64,000 nt of DNA from contig NZ_KQ948857.1 of assembly GCF_001514215.1 (NCBI RefSeq), positions 208,953-272,952 on the forward strand. Direction: 5' to 3'. The notes below the pieces were generated by a model that made no database searches, had not been told where the DNA came from, and saw nothing but the letters and a program-made list of their open reading frames with translations. Position 1 is the stretch's first letter, and every line of letters begins with the position of its first letter. The position numbers and the translations under genes are program-made. Positions 8,603 to 15,943 of the stretch are shown here, piece after piece. Source of the DNA: Streptomyces bungoensis (GTDB lineage: Bacteria > Actinomycetota > Actinomycetes > Streptomycetales > Streptomycetaceae).

Positions 8603-9220
8603 CTACAGCGGCCGCAGCGCCGGCTCCTTCTGTACGGCCCCCAGCAGCCGGTCCAGCGCCAGCTCCACGTCTTCCTTCCAGGACAGCGTCGAGCGCAGCT
8701 CCAGACGCAGCCGAGGGTGCTGGGGATGCTGGCGGACCGTCTTGAAGCCCACGGCCAGAAGATGATCGGCGGGCAGCAGGCAGGCGGGCTCCTTCCAGCG
8801 GGAGTCGCCGAACGCCTCGATCGCCTTGAAGCCACGGCGCAACAGATCCTTGGCGACCGCCTGGACCATCACGCGCCCCAGCCCCTGGCCCTGATAGCCG
8901 GGCATGACGAACGCCGTGATGAGCTGGACGGCGTCCGGCGACACCGGGCTCGTGGGGAACGCGGTGGAGCGGGGGACATAGGCAGGGGGCGCGTAGAGCA
9001 CGAATCCCACCGGAACGTCATCGACGTAGACCACCCGTCCGCAGGAACCCCAGTCCAGCAGGACGGCGGAGATCCAGGACTCCTTCTCCAACGCGGCTGT
9101 GCCGCTCTTTATCGCGGCCGCGCCGCTGACCGGATCCAGTTCCCAGAAGACACACGAGCGGCAGCGCTGGGGGAGGTCCTGAAGGTTGTCCAGCGTGAGC
9201 GGTACGAGCCGACGCCCCAT
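8603..9220 (-). CDS. GNAT family N-acetyltransferase
   Basis: 205 residues. The acetyl-CoA-binding signature appears as FVMPGYQGQGLGRVMVQAV (Q/RxxGxG/A) near residues 107-125, preceded by the beta-strand VPVGFVLYAPP. The substrate is unknown. This gene is conserved between trxA and parB in Streptomyces. A Cys pair near the N-terminus (RCRSCVFWE) is a feature of this subgroup. The ATG at 9220 is the first in frame. Confidence 0.85.
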   Translation of the reverse strand: MGRRLVPLTLDNLQDLPQRCRSCVFWELDPVSGAAAIKSGTAALEKESWISAVLLDWGSCGRVVYVDDVPVGFVLYAPPAYVPRSTAFPTSPVSPDAVQLITAFVMPGYQGQGLGRVMVQAVAKDLLRRGFKAIEAFGDSRWKEPACLLPADHLLAVGFKTVRQHPQHPRLRLELRSTLSWKEDVELALDRLLGAVQKEPALRPL

Positions 9221-9418
9221 GAAGGCTGTTCCTCGCTTCCTTCGCCCGCCGCGTCGCGAGCGGCTGTCAGAGCGCCCCGTTCCTTGAGCAGGCTGCCGAC
9301 GAATCCGCCGACCACTGCGAGTCCAAGGCCCGCGCTCACCAGTCCGGTCCGGCTCATCAATCGCATGGCTCCTGTCTTCCCCTCACAGATGCTGTCAGGT
9401 GGATGGATGCGCCATACC

Positions 9419-9446
9419 CATTCGCATCGTATCCGCGATGCGAATG
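9419..9446. repeat. 11-bp inverted repeat downstream of parB
   Basis: CATTCGCATCG and its reverse complement, separated by 6 bases, in the intergenic region between the GNAT gene and parB. It could be an operator for the GNAT gene or a second hairpin after the parAB terminator; no protein can be assigned. Confidence 0.55.
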
Positions 9447-9469
9447 CCTCGATACTGCCTCAAAGCAAA

Positions 9470-9510
9470 GAGCGGACCGCGTTCCGGCACACACCGGACA
9501 CGGCCCGCTC
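9470..9510 (-). terminator. terminator of the parAB operon
   Basis: Stem-loop with arms GAGCGG...CCGG (from 9470) and CCGG...CCGCTC (to 9510), starting 31 bases after the parB stop codon on the minus strand. Confidence 0.75.
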
Positions 9511-9541
9511 CCCTGCTCACCGGGGCGGTACCGCCCGTGGA

Positions 9542-10642
9542 TCAGTCGTCCGAGTCCTCGGCTCCGCTGTCCGTCTGACCCTTCTGCAGGGCCAGCCGCT
9601 CGCCGGGAGCGAGCGTCCCGAGGATCCGCTCAAGGTCCTCCGGGGAGGCGAACTCGACCGTGATCTTGCCCTTCTTCTGCCCGAGCTCAACCTTCACCCG
9701 TGTCTCGAAGCGGTCCGAGAGCCGGGTCGCCAGCTCGCTCAGCGCCGGAGACGGCACGGAGCCGGCACGCGGGCCCTTGGCGCGCTGGGCCCGCTGCGGA
9801 CGCGAGCCCATCAGCGTCACGATCTCTTCCACGGCACGCACCGACAGTCCCTCGGCGACGATGCGGTGCGCGAGCCGGTCCTGCTCCTCGGAGTCCTCCA
9901 CGGACAGCAGCGCCCGGGCGTGCCCGGCCGAGAGCACCCCGGCGGCCACCCGCTTCTGCACGGTCGGCGACAGCTTCAGCAGACGCAGGGTGTTGGAGAC
10001 CTGGGGCCGGGAGCGCCCGATCCGGTCGGCCAACTGGTCGTGCGTGCAGTTGAAGTCCTTCAGCAGCTGGTCGTAGGCGGCGGCCTCCTCCAGCGGGTTG
10101 AGCTGTGCCCGGTGCAGGTTCTCCAGCAGGGCGTCCAGGAGGAGCTTCTCGTCGTCCGTGGCCCGGACGATCGCCGGGATGGCCTCGAGGCCGGCTTCCC
10201 GGCAGGCCCGCCAGCGACGCTCGCCCATGATCAGCTCGTAGCGGGCGGGACCCAGCTGCCGTACGACGACGGGCTGGAGCAGACCGACCTCCTGGATGGA
10301 GGTGATCAGCTCGTGCAGCGCGTCCTCGTCGAAGACCTCACGCGGCTGGCGCGGGTTGGGTGTGATGGCGTCGAGGGGGATCTCGGCGAAGTGCGCACCC
10401 ACCGGCGGAGCGGGCGCCTCCACCACCGGGCTCATCGAGGGCTCGTCTGCTTCATGTGAAACAGACGGGAGCGTGGCCACCTTCGCCGCGGCCACCCCGC
10501 GGTCGGTCGCCAACGTCGGCACCGCTGCCGGGGAAGTGACCGCTCCACTCCCCACCGCGGCCGGAGCCGGGGCCTTCTCGGTCGGGGCAGCAGGGATCAG
10601 TGCACCCAGACCACGGCCCAACCCCCTCCGTCGCTCACTCAC
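9542..10642 (-). CDS. parB: chromosome-partitioning protein ParB
   Basis: 366-residue CTPase/DNA clamp that loads at parS and spreads to form the segregation complex. Seen are the N-terminal LGRGLGALI motif that contacts ParA, the PRQPREVFDEDALHELITSI box I, the MGERRWRACREAG box II (arginine-rich CTP motif), and the HTH region (TVQKRVAAGVLSAGHARALL), followed by a C-terminal dimerisation segment. The GTG start overlaps the parA stop by four bases. A degenerate parS-like sequence lies in its own coding region at 10448-10463. Confidence 0.97.
   Translation of the reverse strand: MSERRRGLGRGLGALIPAAPTEKAPAPAAVGSGAVTSPAAVPTLATDRGVAAAKVATLPSVSHEADEPSMSPVVEAPAPPVGAHFAEIPLDAITPNPRQPREVFDEDALHELITSIQEVGLLQPVVVRQLGPARYELIMGERRWRACREAGLEAIPAIVRATDDEKLLLDALLENLHRAQLNPLEEAAAYDQLLKDFNCTHDQLADRIGRSRPQVSNTLRLLKLSPTVQKRVAAGVLSAGHARALLSVEDSEEQDRLAHRIVAEGLSVRAVEEIVTLMGSRPQRAQRAKGPRAGSVPSPALSELATRLSDRFETRVKVELGQKKGKITVEFASPEDLERILGTLAPGERLALQKGQTDSGAEDSDD
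10448..10463. promoter_or_regulatory. degenerate parS-like site
   Basis: TGCTTCATGTGAAACA, two mismatches from the parS palindrome, within the parB reading frame. Probably a weak ParB site or a decaying copy. Confidence 0.45.
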
Positions 10643-11712
10643 TGGATCCCCTCCACCATGCTCGGATCATTCTGTGCGCCGATGTGGGCCTGGCTTGCGT
10701 CATAGCTGACGCCGACGCCCTTCAACGCGATTTCTCGGGCGGCCTCAAGGTAGGAGAGAGCGCCACTCGATCCAGGATCGTAAGTCAGCACCGTCTGCCC
10801 GTAGCTCGGCGCCTCGGAGATACGGACCGAGCGGGGAATGCTCGTCCGCAGCACCTCGTCACCGAAGTGGGTGCGCACCTCTTCCGCGACCTGCGAAGCG
10901 AGACGCGTCCGGCCGTCGTACATGGTGAGCAGGATGGTCGACACATGCAGGGTGGGGTTGAGGTGCCCCCGTACCAGATCGACGTTGCGCAGCAACTGGC
11001 CCAGGCCCTCCAGCGCGTAGTACTCGCACTGGATGGGGATGAGGACTTCCTGACCCGCGACGAGCGCATTGACCGTCAGCAGGCCGAGCGACGGCGGGCA
11101 GTCGATGAGGATGTAGTCCAACGGCTGTTCGTACGCCTGGATCGCCCGCTGGAGCCGGCTTTCCCGGGCCACCAGCGACACCAGCTCGATCTCCGCACCG
11201 GCGAGGTCGATGGTGGCGGGGGCACAGAAGAGGCCTTCGACGTCCGGGACGGGCTGGACGACCTCCGAGAGAGGCCTGCTCTCCACCAACACGTCATAGA
11301 TGGACGGAACTTCGGCGTGATGGTCGATACCCAGCGCCGTGGACGCGTTGCCCTGCGGGTCGAGATCGATCACCAGGACACGGCCGCCGTGCAGGGCCAG
11401 CGACGCGGCAAGGTTGACGGTCGTCGTCGTCTTGCCCACACCGCCCTTCTGGTTGGCGACCACGATGACGCGGGTCTGCTCCGGTCGTGGCAGGCCTTCG
11501 CCGGCGCGGCCCAGTGCCTCCACCGCCAATTGGGCAGCACGACCAATGGGAGTGTCGTCCATCGGGGGCGGTGTTTCACGTGAAACATCCGCTCCCATCG
11601 ACTCGGTACGGGGACCGGGGACCGGATCGGTCATCGGTCCCGCGATGTTGGCGTCGGACCGCAAGGATTCACTCTCCTCGACTTCAAGCTCGCAATGAAC
11701 AGAGCCTGCCAT
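10639..11712 (-). CDS. parA: chromosome-partitioning ATPase ParA
   Basis: Walker-type ATPase that drives segregation and interacts with the hyphal tip scaffold during sporulation. The deviant Walker A KGGVGKTTTT is in VVANQKGGVGKTTTTVNLAA, Walker A' in LVIDLDPQGNAST and Walker B in YILIDCPPSLG. The start is uncertain: the frame is open to a GTG at 11922. ATG 11712 (MAGSVHCE) gives 357 residues, and a later MTDPVPGP is also possible. No start has a convincing Shine-Dalgarno. The gene contains one parS (11572-11587) and, if the longest start is used, overlaps another. Confidence 0.9.
   Translation of the reverse strand: MAGSVHCELEVEESESLRSDANIAGPMTDPVPGPRTESMGADVSRETPPPMDDTPIGRAAQLAVEALGRAGEGLPRPEQTRVIVVANQKGGVGKTTTTVNLAASLALHGGRVLVIDLDPQGNASTALGIDHHAEVPSIYDVLVESRPLSEVVQPVPDVEGLFCAPATIDLAGAEIELVSLVARESRLQRAIQAYEQPLDYILIDCPPSLGLLTVNALVAGQEVLIPIQCEYYALEGLGQLLRNVDLVRGHLNPTLHVSTILLTMYDGRTRLASQVAEEVRTHFGDEVLRTSIPRSVRISEAPSYGQTVLTYDPGSSGALSYLEAAREIALKGVGVSYDASQAHIGAQNDPSMVEGIQ
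11572..11587. promoter_or_regulatory. parS site inside parA
   Basis: TGTTTCACGTGAAACA, perfect consensus, within the N-terminal coding part of parA. Confidence 0.95.
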
Positions 11713-11906
11713 GCCTTCGGGGTCGTGAACCAGTGAGCCCTGGTCTTCTGTGGAGAAATCCACCTCTGTGGACAACTCCGCACCCCCTGAGGGGGACGGA
11801 GTCTCCAGGGAAACGGGATCCTTCCCGAGGGAGCCGAGAGGCTTCCGGTCGCGAGGTTCGGCCGCGGCGCGGCCACGACTGATGATGCCGTGCAGCAGTG
11901 AGCGAC

Positions 11907-11922
11907 GTTTCACGTGAAACAC
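11907..11922. promoter_or_regulatory. parS site upstream of parA
   Basis: CGTTTCACGTGAAACA, perfect 14-bp core with one outer mismatch, in the parA leader. Binding by ParB here could also repress parAB transcription. Confidence 0.9.
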
Positions 11923-12013
11923 GATGCAGGGCGACAGGTACCGGGCCTTCGCGACACTCCGGCTTGCGTAGCTTTGGCAGCTTGTGTGGAGTACGTCTCA
12001 CCCTCAGGGTGGA

Positions 12014-12730
12014 TCAGCGACGTCGCCGCGCACGCCCGGTCCGGGCCGCCTTGGCCCGCTTGGCTGCGAACCGCACCCCACCCGGGCTCTCTCCCACCTC
12101 GACCCGTACGACCGTGGACGGGGGATCCACCACGCCCTCACCCACATGCAGGACGGACGTCGCCACCGCACCGAGCTTGCTGAGGGCGGTGGCCGCGGCC
12201 TTCAGCTCCTCCTCGGCGGTGTCGCCCTTCAGCGCGAGCATCTCGCCGTACGGGCGCAGCAGCGGGATGCCCCAGGTGGCCAGCCGGTCCAACGGGGCCA
12301 CGGCCCGGGCGGTCACCACATGGACCGGAGGCAGCTTGCCCATGACCTCCTCGGCCCGGCCCCGGACCACGGTGACGTGATCCAGTCCCAGCAGCTCCAC
12401 GACCTCGGTGAGGAAGGTGGTACGCCGCAGCAGGGGCTCCAGCAGGGTGATGTTGAGGTCGTCCCTGACCAGCGCCAGCGGAATGCCCGGCAGACCGGCG
12501 CCCGAGCCCACGTCGCAGACCGTCACCCCCTCGGGGACCGCCTCCGAGAGGACCGCACAGTTCAGCAGGTGCCGCTCCCACAGCCGGGGCACCTCGCGCG
12601 GCCCGATCAGGCCACGCTGGACGCCCGCCTCGGCGAGCAGCTCCGCATAGCGGACCGCATCGGCGAAGCGATCACCAAACACTTCCCGCGCCTGCTCGGG
12701 CGCGGGGGGAAGCTCCGCTGCCTCCGTCAC
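12014..12730 (-). CDS. rsmG: 16S rRNA (guanine-N7)-methyltransferase RsmG
   Basis: Methylates the guanine of the 530 loop of 16S rRNA using S-adenosylmethionine (formerly GidB); loss often gives low-level streptomycin resistance and altered secondary metabolism in Streptomyces. The SAM-binding motif CDVGSGAGLPGIPLAL and the ERHLLNC motif are present. GTG at 12730 (MTEAAELPP) is chosen because it gives the usual 238 residues, with GGAAGGACGG upstream; a GTG at 12769 would add 13 residues. The C-terminus is a basic Arg/Lys tail. Confidence 0.94.
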   Translation of the reverse strand: MTEAAELPPAPEQAREVFGDRFADAVRYAELLAEAGVQRGLIGPREVPRLWERHLLNCAVLSEAVPEGVTVCDVGSGAGLPGIPLALVRDDLNITLLEPLLRRTTFLTEVVELLGLDHVTVVRGRAEEVMGKLPPVHVVTARAVAPLDRLATWGIPLLRPYGEMLALKGDTAEEELKAAATALSKLGAVATSVLHVGEGVVDPPSTVVRVEVGESPGGVRFAAKRAKAARTGRARRRR

Positions 12731-12800
12731 GGGGACCGTCCTTCCGTACAGCGCCGGCGCTTCGCGCACCGGCCACCAGAACTACCAGGCTGACAACGTT

Positions 12801-12830
12801 CCGGCCCCGCCTGCGGGCAGACGGGGCCGG
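12801..12830 (-). terminator. stem-loop after jag
   Basis: CCGGCCCCG and CGGGGCCGG separated by 12 bases, located between the jag stop codon and rsmG. It probably ends the rpmH-rnpA-yidD-yidC-jag transcript. Confidence 0.7.
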
Positions 12831-12845
12831 TAGAACGGGGCTCGA

Positions 12846-13358
12846 TCAGGCAGGGAGCACGACGACGAACCGCTGCGGCTCCTCGCCCTCGGACTCGCTG
12901 CGCAGTCCGGCGGACTTGACCGCGTCGTGCACGACCTTGCGCTCGAACGGGGTCATCGGCTTGAGCTTCACGGGCTCGCCGCTGCTCTTGGCCTCGGCAG
13001 CGGCCTTGGCGCCCAGCTCGGACAGCTCGGCGCGCTTCTTGGCCCGGTAGCCCGCGATGTCCAGCATGAGCCGGCTACGGTCGCCCGTCTCCCGGTGTAC
13101 GGCCAGACGCGTCAGCTCCTGGAGTGCCTCCAGCACCTCGCCGTCCCGGCCGACCAGCTTCTGCAGGTCACGGCTGCCGGCGTCGCTGATGATCGACACG
13201 GAGGCGCGGTCGGCCTCGACATCCATGTCGATGTCGCCGTCGAGATCGGCGATGTCCAGCAGACCCTCGAGGTAGTCCGCCGCGATCTCGCCCTCCTGCT
13301 CCAGGCGGGTGAGGGTGTCTGCACCCTCGGCAGCGGCGGAGGTGGTGCCTTCCGTCAC
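12846..13358 (-). CDS. jag: Jag/KhpB-type R3H RNA-binding protein
   Basis: 170 residues with an N-terminal linker, a KH-like domain (LVGRDGEVLEALQELTRLAVHR, the GxDG-type variant of GxxG) and a C-terminal R3H domain (RKVVHDAVKSAGLRSESEGEEPQR). It binds RNA and in other Gram-positives influences cell division and elongation. It lies 15 bases downstream of yidC in the same operon, a nearly universal order (rpmH-rnpA-yidD-yidC-jag). Confidence 0.92.
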   Translation of the reverse strand: MTEGTTSAAAEGADTLTRLEQEGEIAADYLEGLLDIADLDGDIDMDVEADRASVSIISDAGSRDLQKLVGRDGEVLEALQELTRLAVHRETGDRSRLMLDIAGYRAKKRAELSELGAKAAAEAKSSGEPVKLKPMTPFERKVVHDAVKSAGLRSESEGEEPQRFVVVLPA

Positions 13359-13373
13359 GGGATGGGCTCCTTC

Positions 13374-14654
13374 TTACTTCTTGGACGGGGACTTGGGCCG
13401 CTGCGGGCCACCCTTGCGCTGACCCGACTGGGCCTTGCTGCGGGTGCCGGCACCGGGCTGCGAGCGCTGCTTGGCAGCGGCGGGCTTGGCGTCCTGCGGC
13501 TCGTCCGGCTTCGCCAGGGAGATGGCCGGCTCGGCCTCACCCGCCTGCTTGGGACCGGACTGACGCTGAGCCTTGGTCTGGCGCTTGGGCTGCTGGCGCC
13601 GTGCGGCGGTGGCCGTGGCGGCGGTGGTGGTCGTACCGTCCTCGGACTCGACCACGGCCTGGCTCTCGCTCCTCACCACGCTGCCGTCGGCCTGGGCGGC
13701 GAGGCCGGCCTTGCTGAGCCCGTTGATGAACTTGCGCTCGAACTCGTTGCGGTCGCGGCCCTTGGTGACGATCGCCTTGATGATGGTCTTCTCGCTCCGC
13801 CGGCGCACCTTGCCGTGCTGCGTGACGTGCTTGCCCAGCCGCTCCAGGTAGGCCTCCTGGGCCTTGGAACCCGGGGTCGGGTTGTTGTGGATCACGTACA
13901 TCTGCTGGCCCATGGTCCACACGTTGGTGGTCAGCCAGTAGACGAGGACACCGACCGGGAAGTTGATGCCGAAGACGGCGAACATGATGGGGAAGACGTA
14001 CATCAGCATCTTCTGCTGCTGCATGAACGGCGTCTTCACCGTCGTGTCGACGTTCTTCGTCATCAGCTGGCGCTGCGTGTAGAACTGCGACGCCGACATC
14101 ATGACGATCATGACGACGGTCACGACGCGCACGTCGACGACGGAGGCGCCCAGGGCGTGGATCGTGTCGGCGCCGTCCTTGAACTTCGCGGCGAGCGGGG
14201 CCCCGAAGATGTGCGCCTTACGGGCGCTCTCCAGCAGCGGCTGGTTGATGACGCCGATGGTCTGGCCCGACGCGATGCCGTTGAGCACGTGGTACAGGGC
14301 GAAGAAGAACGGGGACTGCGCCAGGATGGGAAGGCACGAGGAGAGCGGGTTGGTACCCGACTCCTTGTACAGCTTCATCATCTCTTCGGACTGACGCTGC
14401 TTGTCGTTCTTGTAGCGCTCCTGGATCTTCTTCATCTCGGGCTGGAGCGTCTGCATGGCCCGGGTCGCCTTGATCTGCTTCACGAAGAGCGGGATCAGGC
14501 AGATGCGGATCAGGATCACCAGGGACACAATGGACAGGCCCCAGGCCCAGCCGGTGTCCGGCCCGAAGATCGCGCCGTACACGGTGTGGAACTGGACGAT
14601 GACCCATGAGACGGGTGTCGTGATGAAGCTGAAGAGGCTGGCAATCGTGTCCAC
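13374..14654 (-). CDS. yidC: membrane protein insertase YidC
   Basis: 426 residues. Inserts membrane proteins with or without SecYEG. The N-terminal part has VSWVIVQFHTVYGAIFG and successive helices containing the conserved LIRICLIPLFVKQ segment. The hydrophilic groove Arg is expected in this helix. It is followed by the cytoplasmic loop QKMKKIQERYKNDKQRQSEE-like coiled helices and helices near SCLPILAQSPFFFALYHVL. The last 130 residues are a basic, Gln/Lys/Ala-rich ribosome-binding-type tail, long as usual in Streptomyces. It starts 3 bases after yidD. Confidence 0.95.
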   Translation of the reverse strand: MDTIASLFSFITTPVSWVIVQFHTVYGAIFGPDTGWAWGLSIVSLVILIRICLIPLFVKQIKATRAMQTLQPEMKKIQERYKNDKQRQSEEMMKLYKESGTNPLSSCLPILAQSPFFFALYHVLNGIASGQTIGVINQPLLESARKAHIFGAPLAAKFKDGADTIHALGASVVDVRVVTVVMIVMMSASQFYTQRQLMTKNVDTTVKTPFMQQQKMLMYVFPIMFAVFGINFPVGVLVYWLTTNVWTMGQQMYVIHNNPTPGSKAQEAYLERLGKHVTQHGKVRRRSEKTIIKAIVTKGRDRNEFERKFINGLSKAGLAAQADGSVVRSESQAVVESEDGTTTTAATATAARRQQPKRQTKAQRQSGPKQAGEAEPAISLAKPDEPQDAKPAAAKQRSQPGAGTRSKAQSGQRKGGPQRPKSPSKK

Positions 14655-14657
14655 TAA

Positions 14658-15023
14658 TCATGCTCCTTGGGCATGGGACGAAGTCTCTGCGGCCGGGCTC
14701 GGAGGAAGCCCCGAACGAGGCTTCTCTTCGGTGGCCGGTTCGGCGGCGGAGGTCCCGCCCTTGCGTGCGCGCCAAGCGTTGCGCAGCATCTCGTGCCATC
14801 TCGGGCGCTTGCGCGGCGGAACATGGTCCACACCGCCGAGCGACCACGGGTTGCACCGGAGGATGCGCCAGGCGGTGAGAGCCGTTCCCTTGATCGCACC
14901 GTGCCGGTCGATGGCCGTGTAGCCGTAGTGGGAGCACGACGGGTAGTACTTGCACACCGGCCCCAGCAGAGGACTGATCGTCCACTGGTACAGCTTGATC
15001 AGAGCCAGCAGCGGGTACTTCAT
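14658..15023 (-). CDS. yidD: membrane protein insertion efficiency factor YidD
   Basis: 121 residues. The core carries the CKYYPSCSHYGYTAIDRHG signature and RILRCNPWSLGGVDHVP, both diagnostic of YidD (UPF0161). The protein assists YidC-dependent insertion at the inner membrane. The C-terminal 40 residues are a low-complexity extension. The start overlaps the end of rnpA by 4 bases. Confidence 0.95.
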   Translation of the reverse strand: MKYPLLALIKLYQWTISPLLGPVCKYYPSCSHYGYTAIDRHGAIKGTALTAWRILRCNPWSLGGVDHVPPRKRPRWHEMLRNAWRARKGGTSAAEPATEEKPRSGLPPSPAAETSSHAQGA

Positions 15024-15391
15024 CGCGCGCCCCCTCCCAGCAGCCGCTGTAGGGCGGCATCCAGGTCTCGGGCCAGCTGTGCGTGGTCTGCGTCGCCCGA
15101 TCCGGGCAGCGCTCGTACGACTACCAGGCTACCGGGGGGAAAAAGGGCGACTCGCTCACGCATCAGATGGCGCAGTCTGCGCTTCACTTGGTTGCGCACG
15201 ACCGCTCCACCCACTGCCTTGCTCACGACGAAACCCGCACGCGTCGGGGGAGCGCTCTCCCCAGGCGCGTGCGGGTCCGTGGCACCGCTACGAAGGTGGA
15301 CGACGAGGGTCGGGCGGCCTGCCCGGCGACCCCGTCGTACCGCGGTCGCGAAGTCCTCGCGCCGCCTCAGCCGGTTCTCGGTGGGCAGCAC
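15020..15391 (-). CDS. rnpA: ribonuclease P protein component
   Basis: 123-residue protein subunit of RNase P, which binds the catalytic RNA and assists 5' maturation of tRNAs. Features seen are the N-terminal LPTENRLRRREDF motif and the RNR-like basic helix GGAVVRNQVKRRLRHLMRE. It lies 21 bases after rpmH and overlaps yidD. Confidence 0.95.
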   Translation of the reverse strand: MLPTENRLRRREDFATAVRRGRRAGRPTLVVHLRSGATDPHAPGESAPPTRAGFVVSKAVGGAVVRNQVKRRLRHLMRERVALFPPGSLVVVRALPGSGDADHAQLARDLDAALQRLLGGGAR

Positions 15392-15412
15392 GACGTCATG
15401 ACCTGATCGGGA

Positions 15413-15550
15413 TCAGGCGGACAGGCGGGCGCGACCCTTGCTACGGCGGGTCGCGAGAATCGCGCGGCCGGCGCGGGTCCGCATACGCAGCCGGAAGCCG
15501 TGGGTCTTCGCGCGACGACGGTTGTTCGGCTGGAAGGTGCGCTTGCTCAC
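15413..15550 (-). CDS. rpmH: 50S ribosomal protein L34
   Basis: 45 residues beginning MSKRTFQPNNRRRAKTHGF and ending KGRARLSA, the complete and highly conserved L34 sequence. GTG start at 15550. First gene of the rpmH-rnpA-yidD-yidC-jag operon and divergent from dnaA. It is too short for routine long-ORF detection. Confidence 0.97.
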   Translation of the reverse strand: MSKRTFQPNNRRRAKTHGFRLRMRTRAGRAILATRRSKGRARLSA

Positions 15551-15943
15551 TCGGGGGCTCCAGAAAGATTCGGTAGTGGCGGGGTGCCGTCCTGGCTGTC
15601 ACCGTGCGCCCACGAGTAGCTCGCGTCACGCCCGAGTGCACCGCTTCCCGATCACCTGAAGTGATCTGTGCCCATCGGAGGCAGGCGGCAGCAGCCATCG
15701 ACAACTCGACCTGGTTACGGTACGCGGGGCTGCGCCATCCGGTCAAACCGGCGGCCACGGAGAGACACTGTCCACAGGCTGGGGACAACAACTTGAACCG
15801 CAGCCGCCGCCCTGACTACCGTGGCTGACTCCGATTCGTTCCCTTCTCCCCGGCCAAGCGGGTTTGCTCCCGCCGGTCACCCGAGTTTCATCCCGACCGT
15901 CCTCGAATCACACGTTCGTGGGACCTGCGAGAGAGCGTGCCCT
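15551..15943. promoter_or_regulatory. divergent rpmH/dnaA promoter region with DnaA box
   Basis: 393 bp without a gene. It carries the promoters of rpmH (minus) and dnaA (plus). A DnaA-box-like CTGTCCACA is at 15768-15776, followed by a second half-site in GGGGACAAC; these suggest DnaA autoregulation. The dnaA frame stays open upstream to about 15821, but the translated sequence there does not look like DnaA. Confidence 0.7.

Noticed and set aside
9109..9366. Possible 85-residue protein starting MRLMSRTGLVSAGLGLAVVGG on the minus strand
   Set aside because: The N-terminus resembles a membrane helix, but it overlaps the GNAT gene by 112 bases and the rest is out-of-frame composition. The AGGAG is only two bases from its ATG. 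It remains possible.
8596..10459. 627-residue plus-strand frame opposite GNAT and parB
   Set aside because: Shadow of minus-strand genes; no domain.
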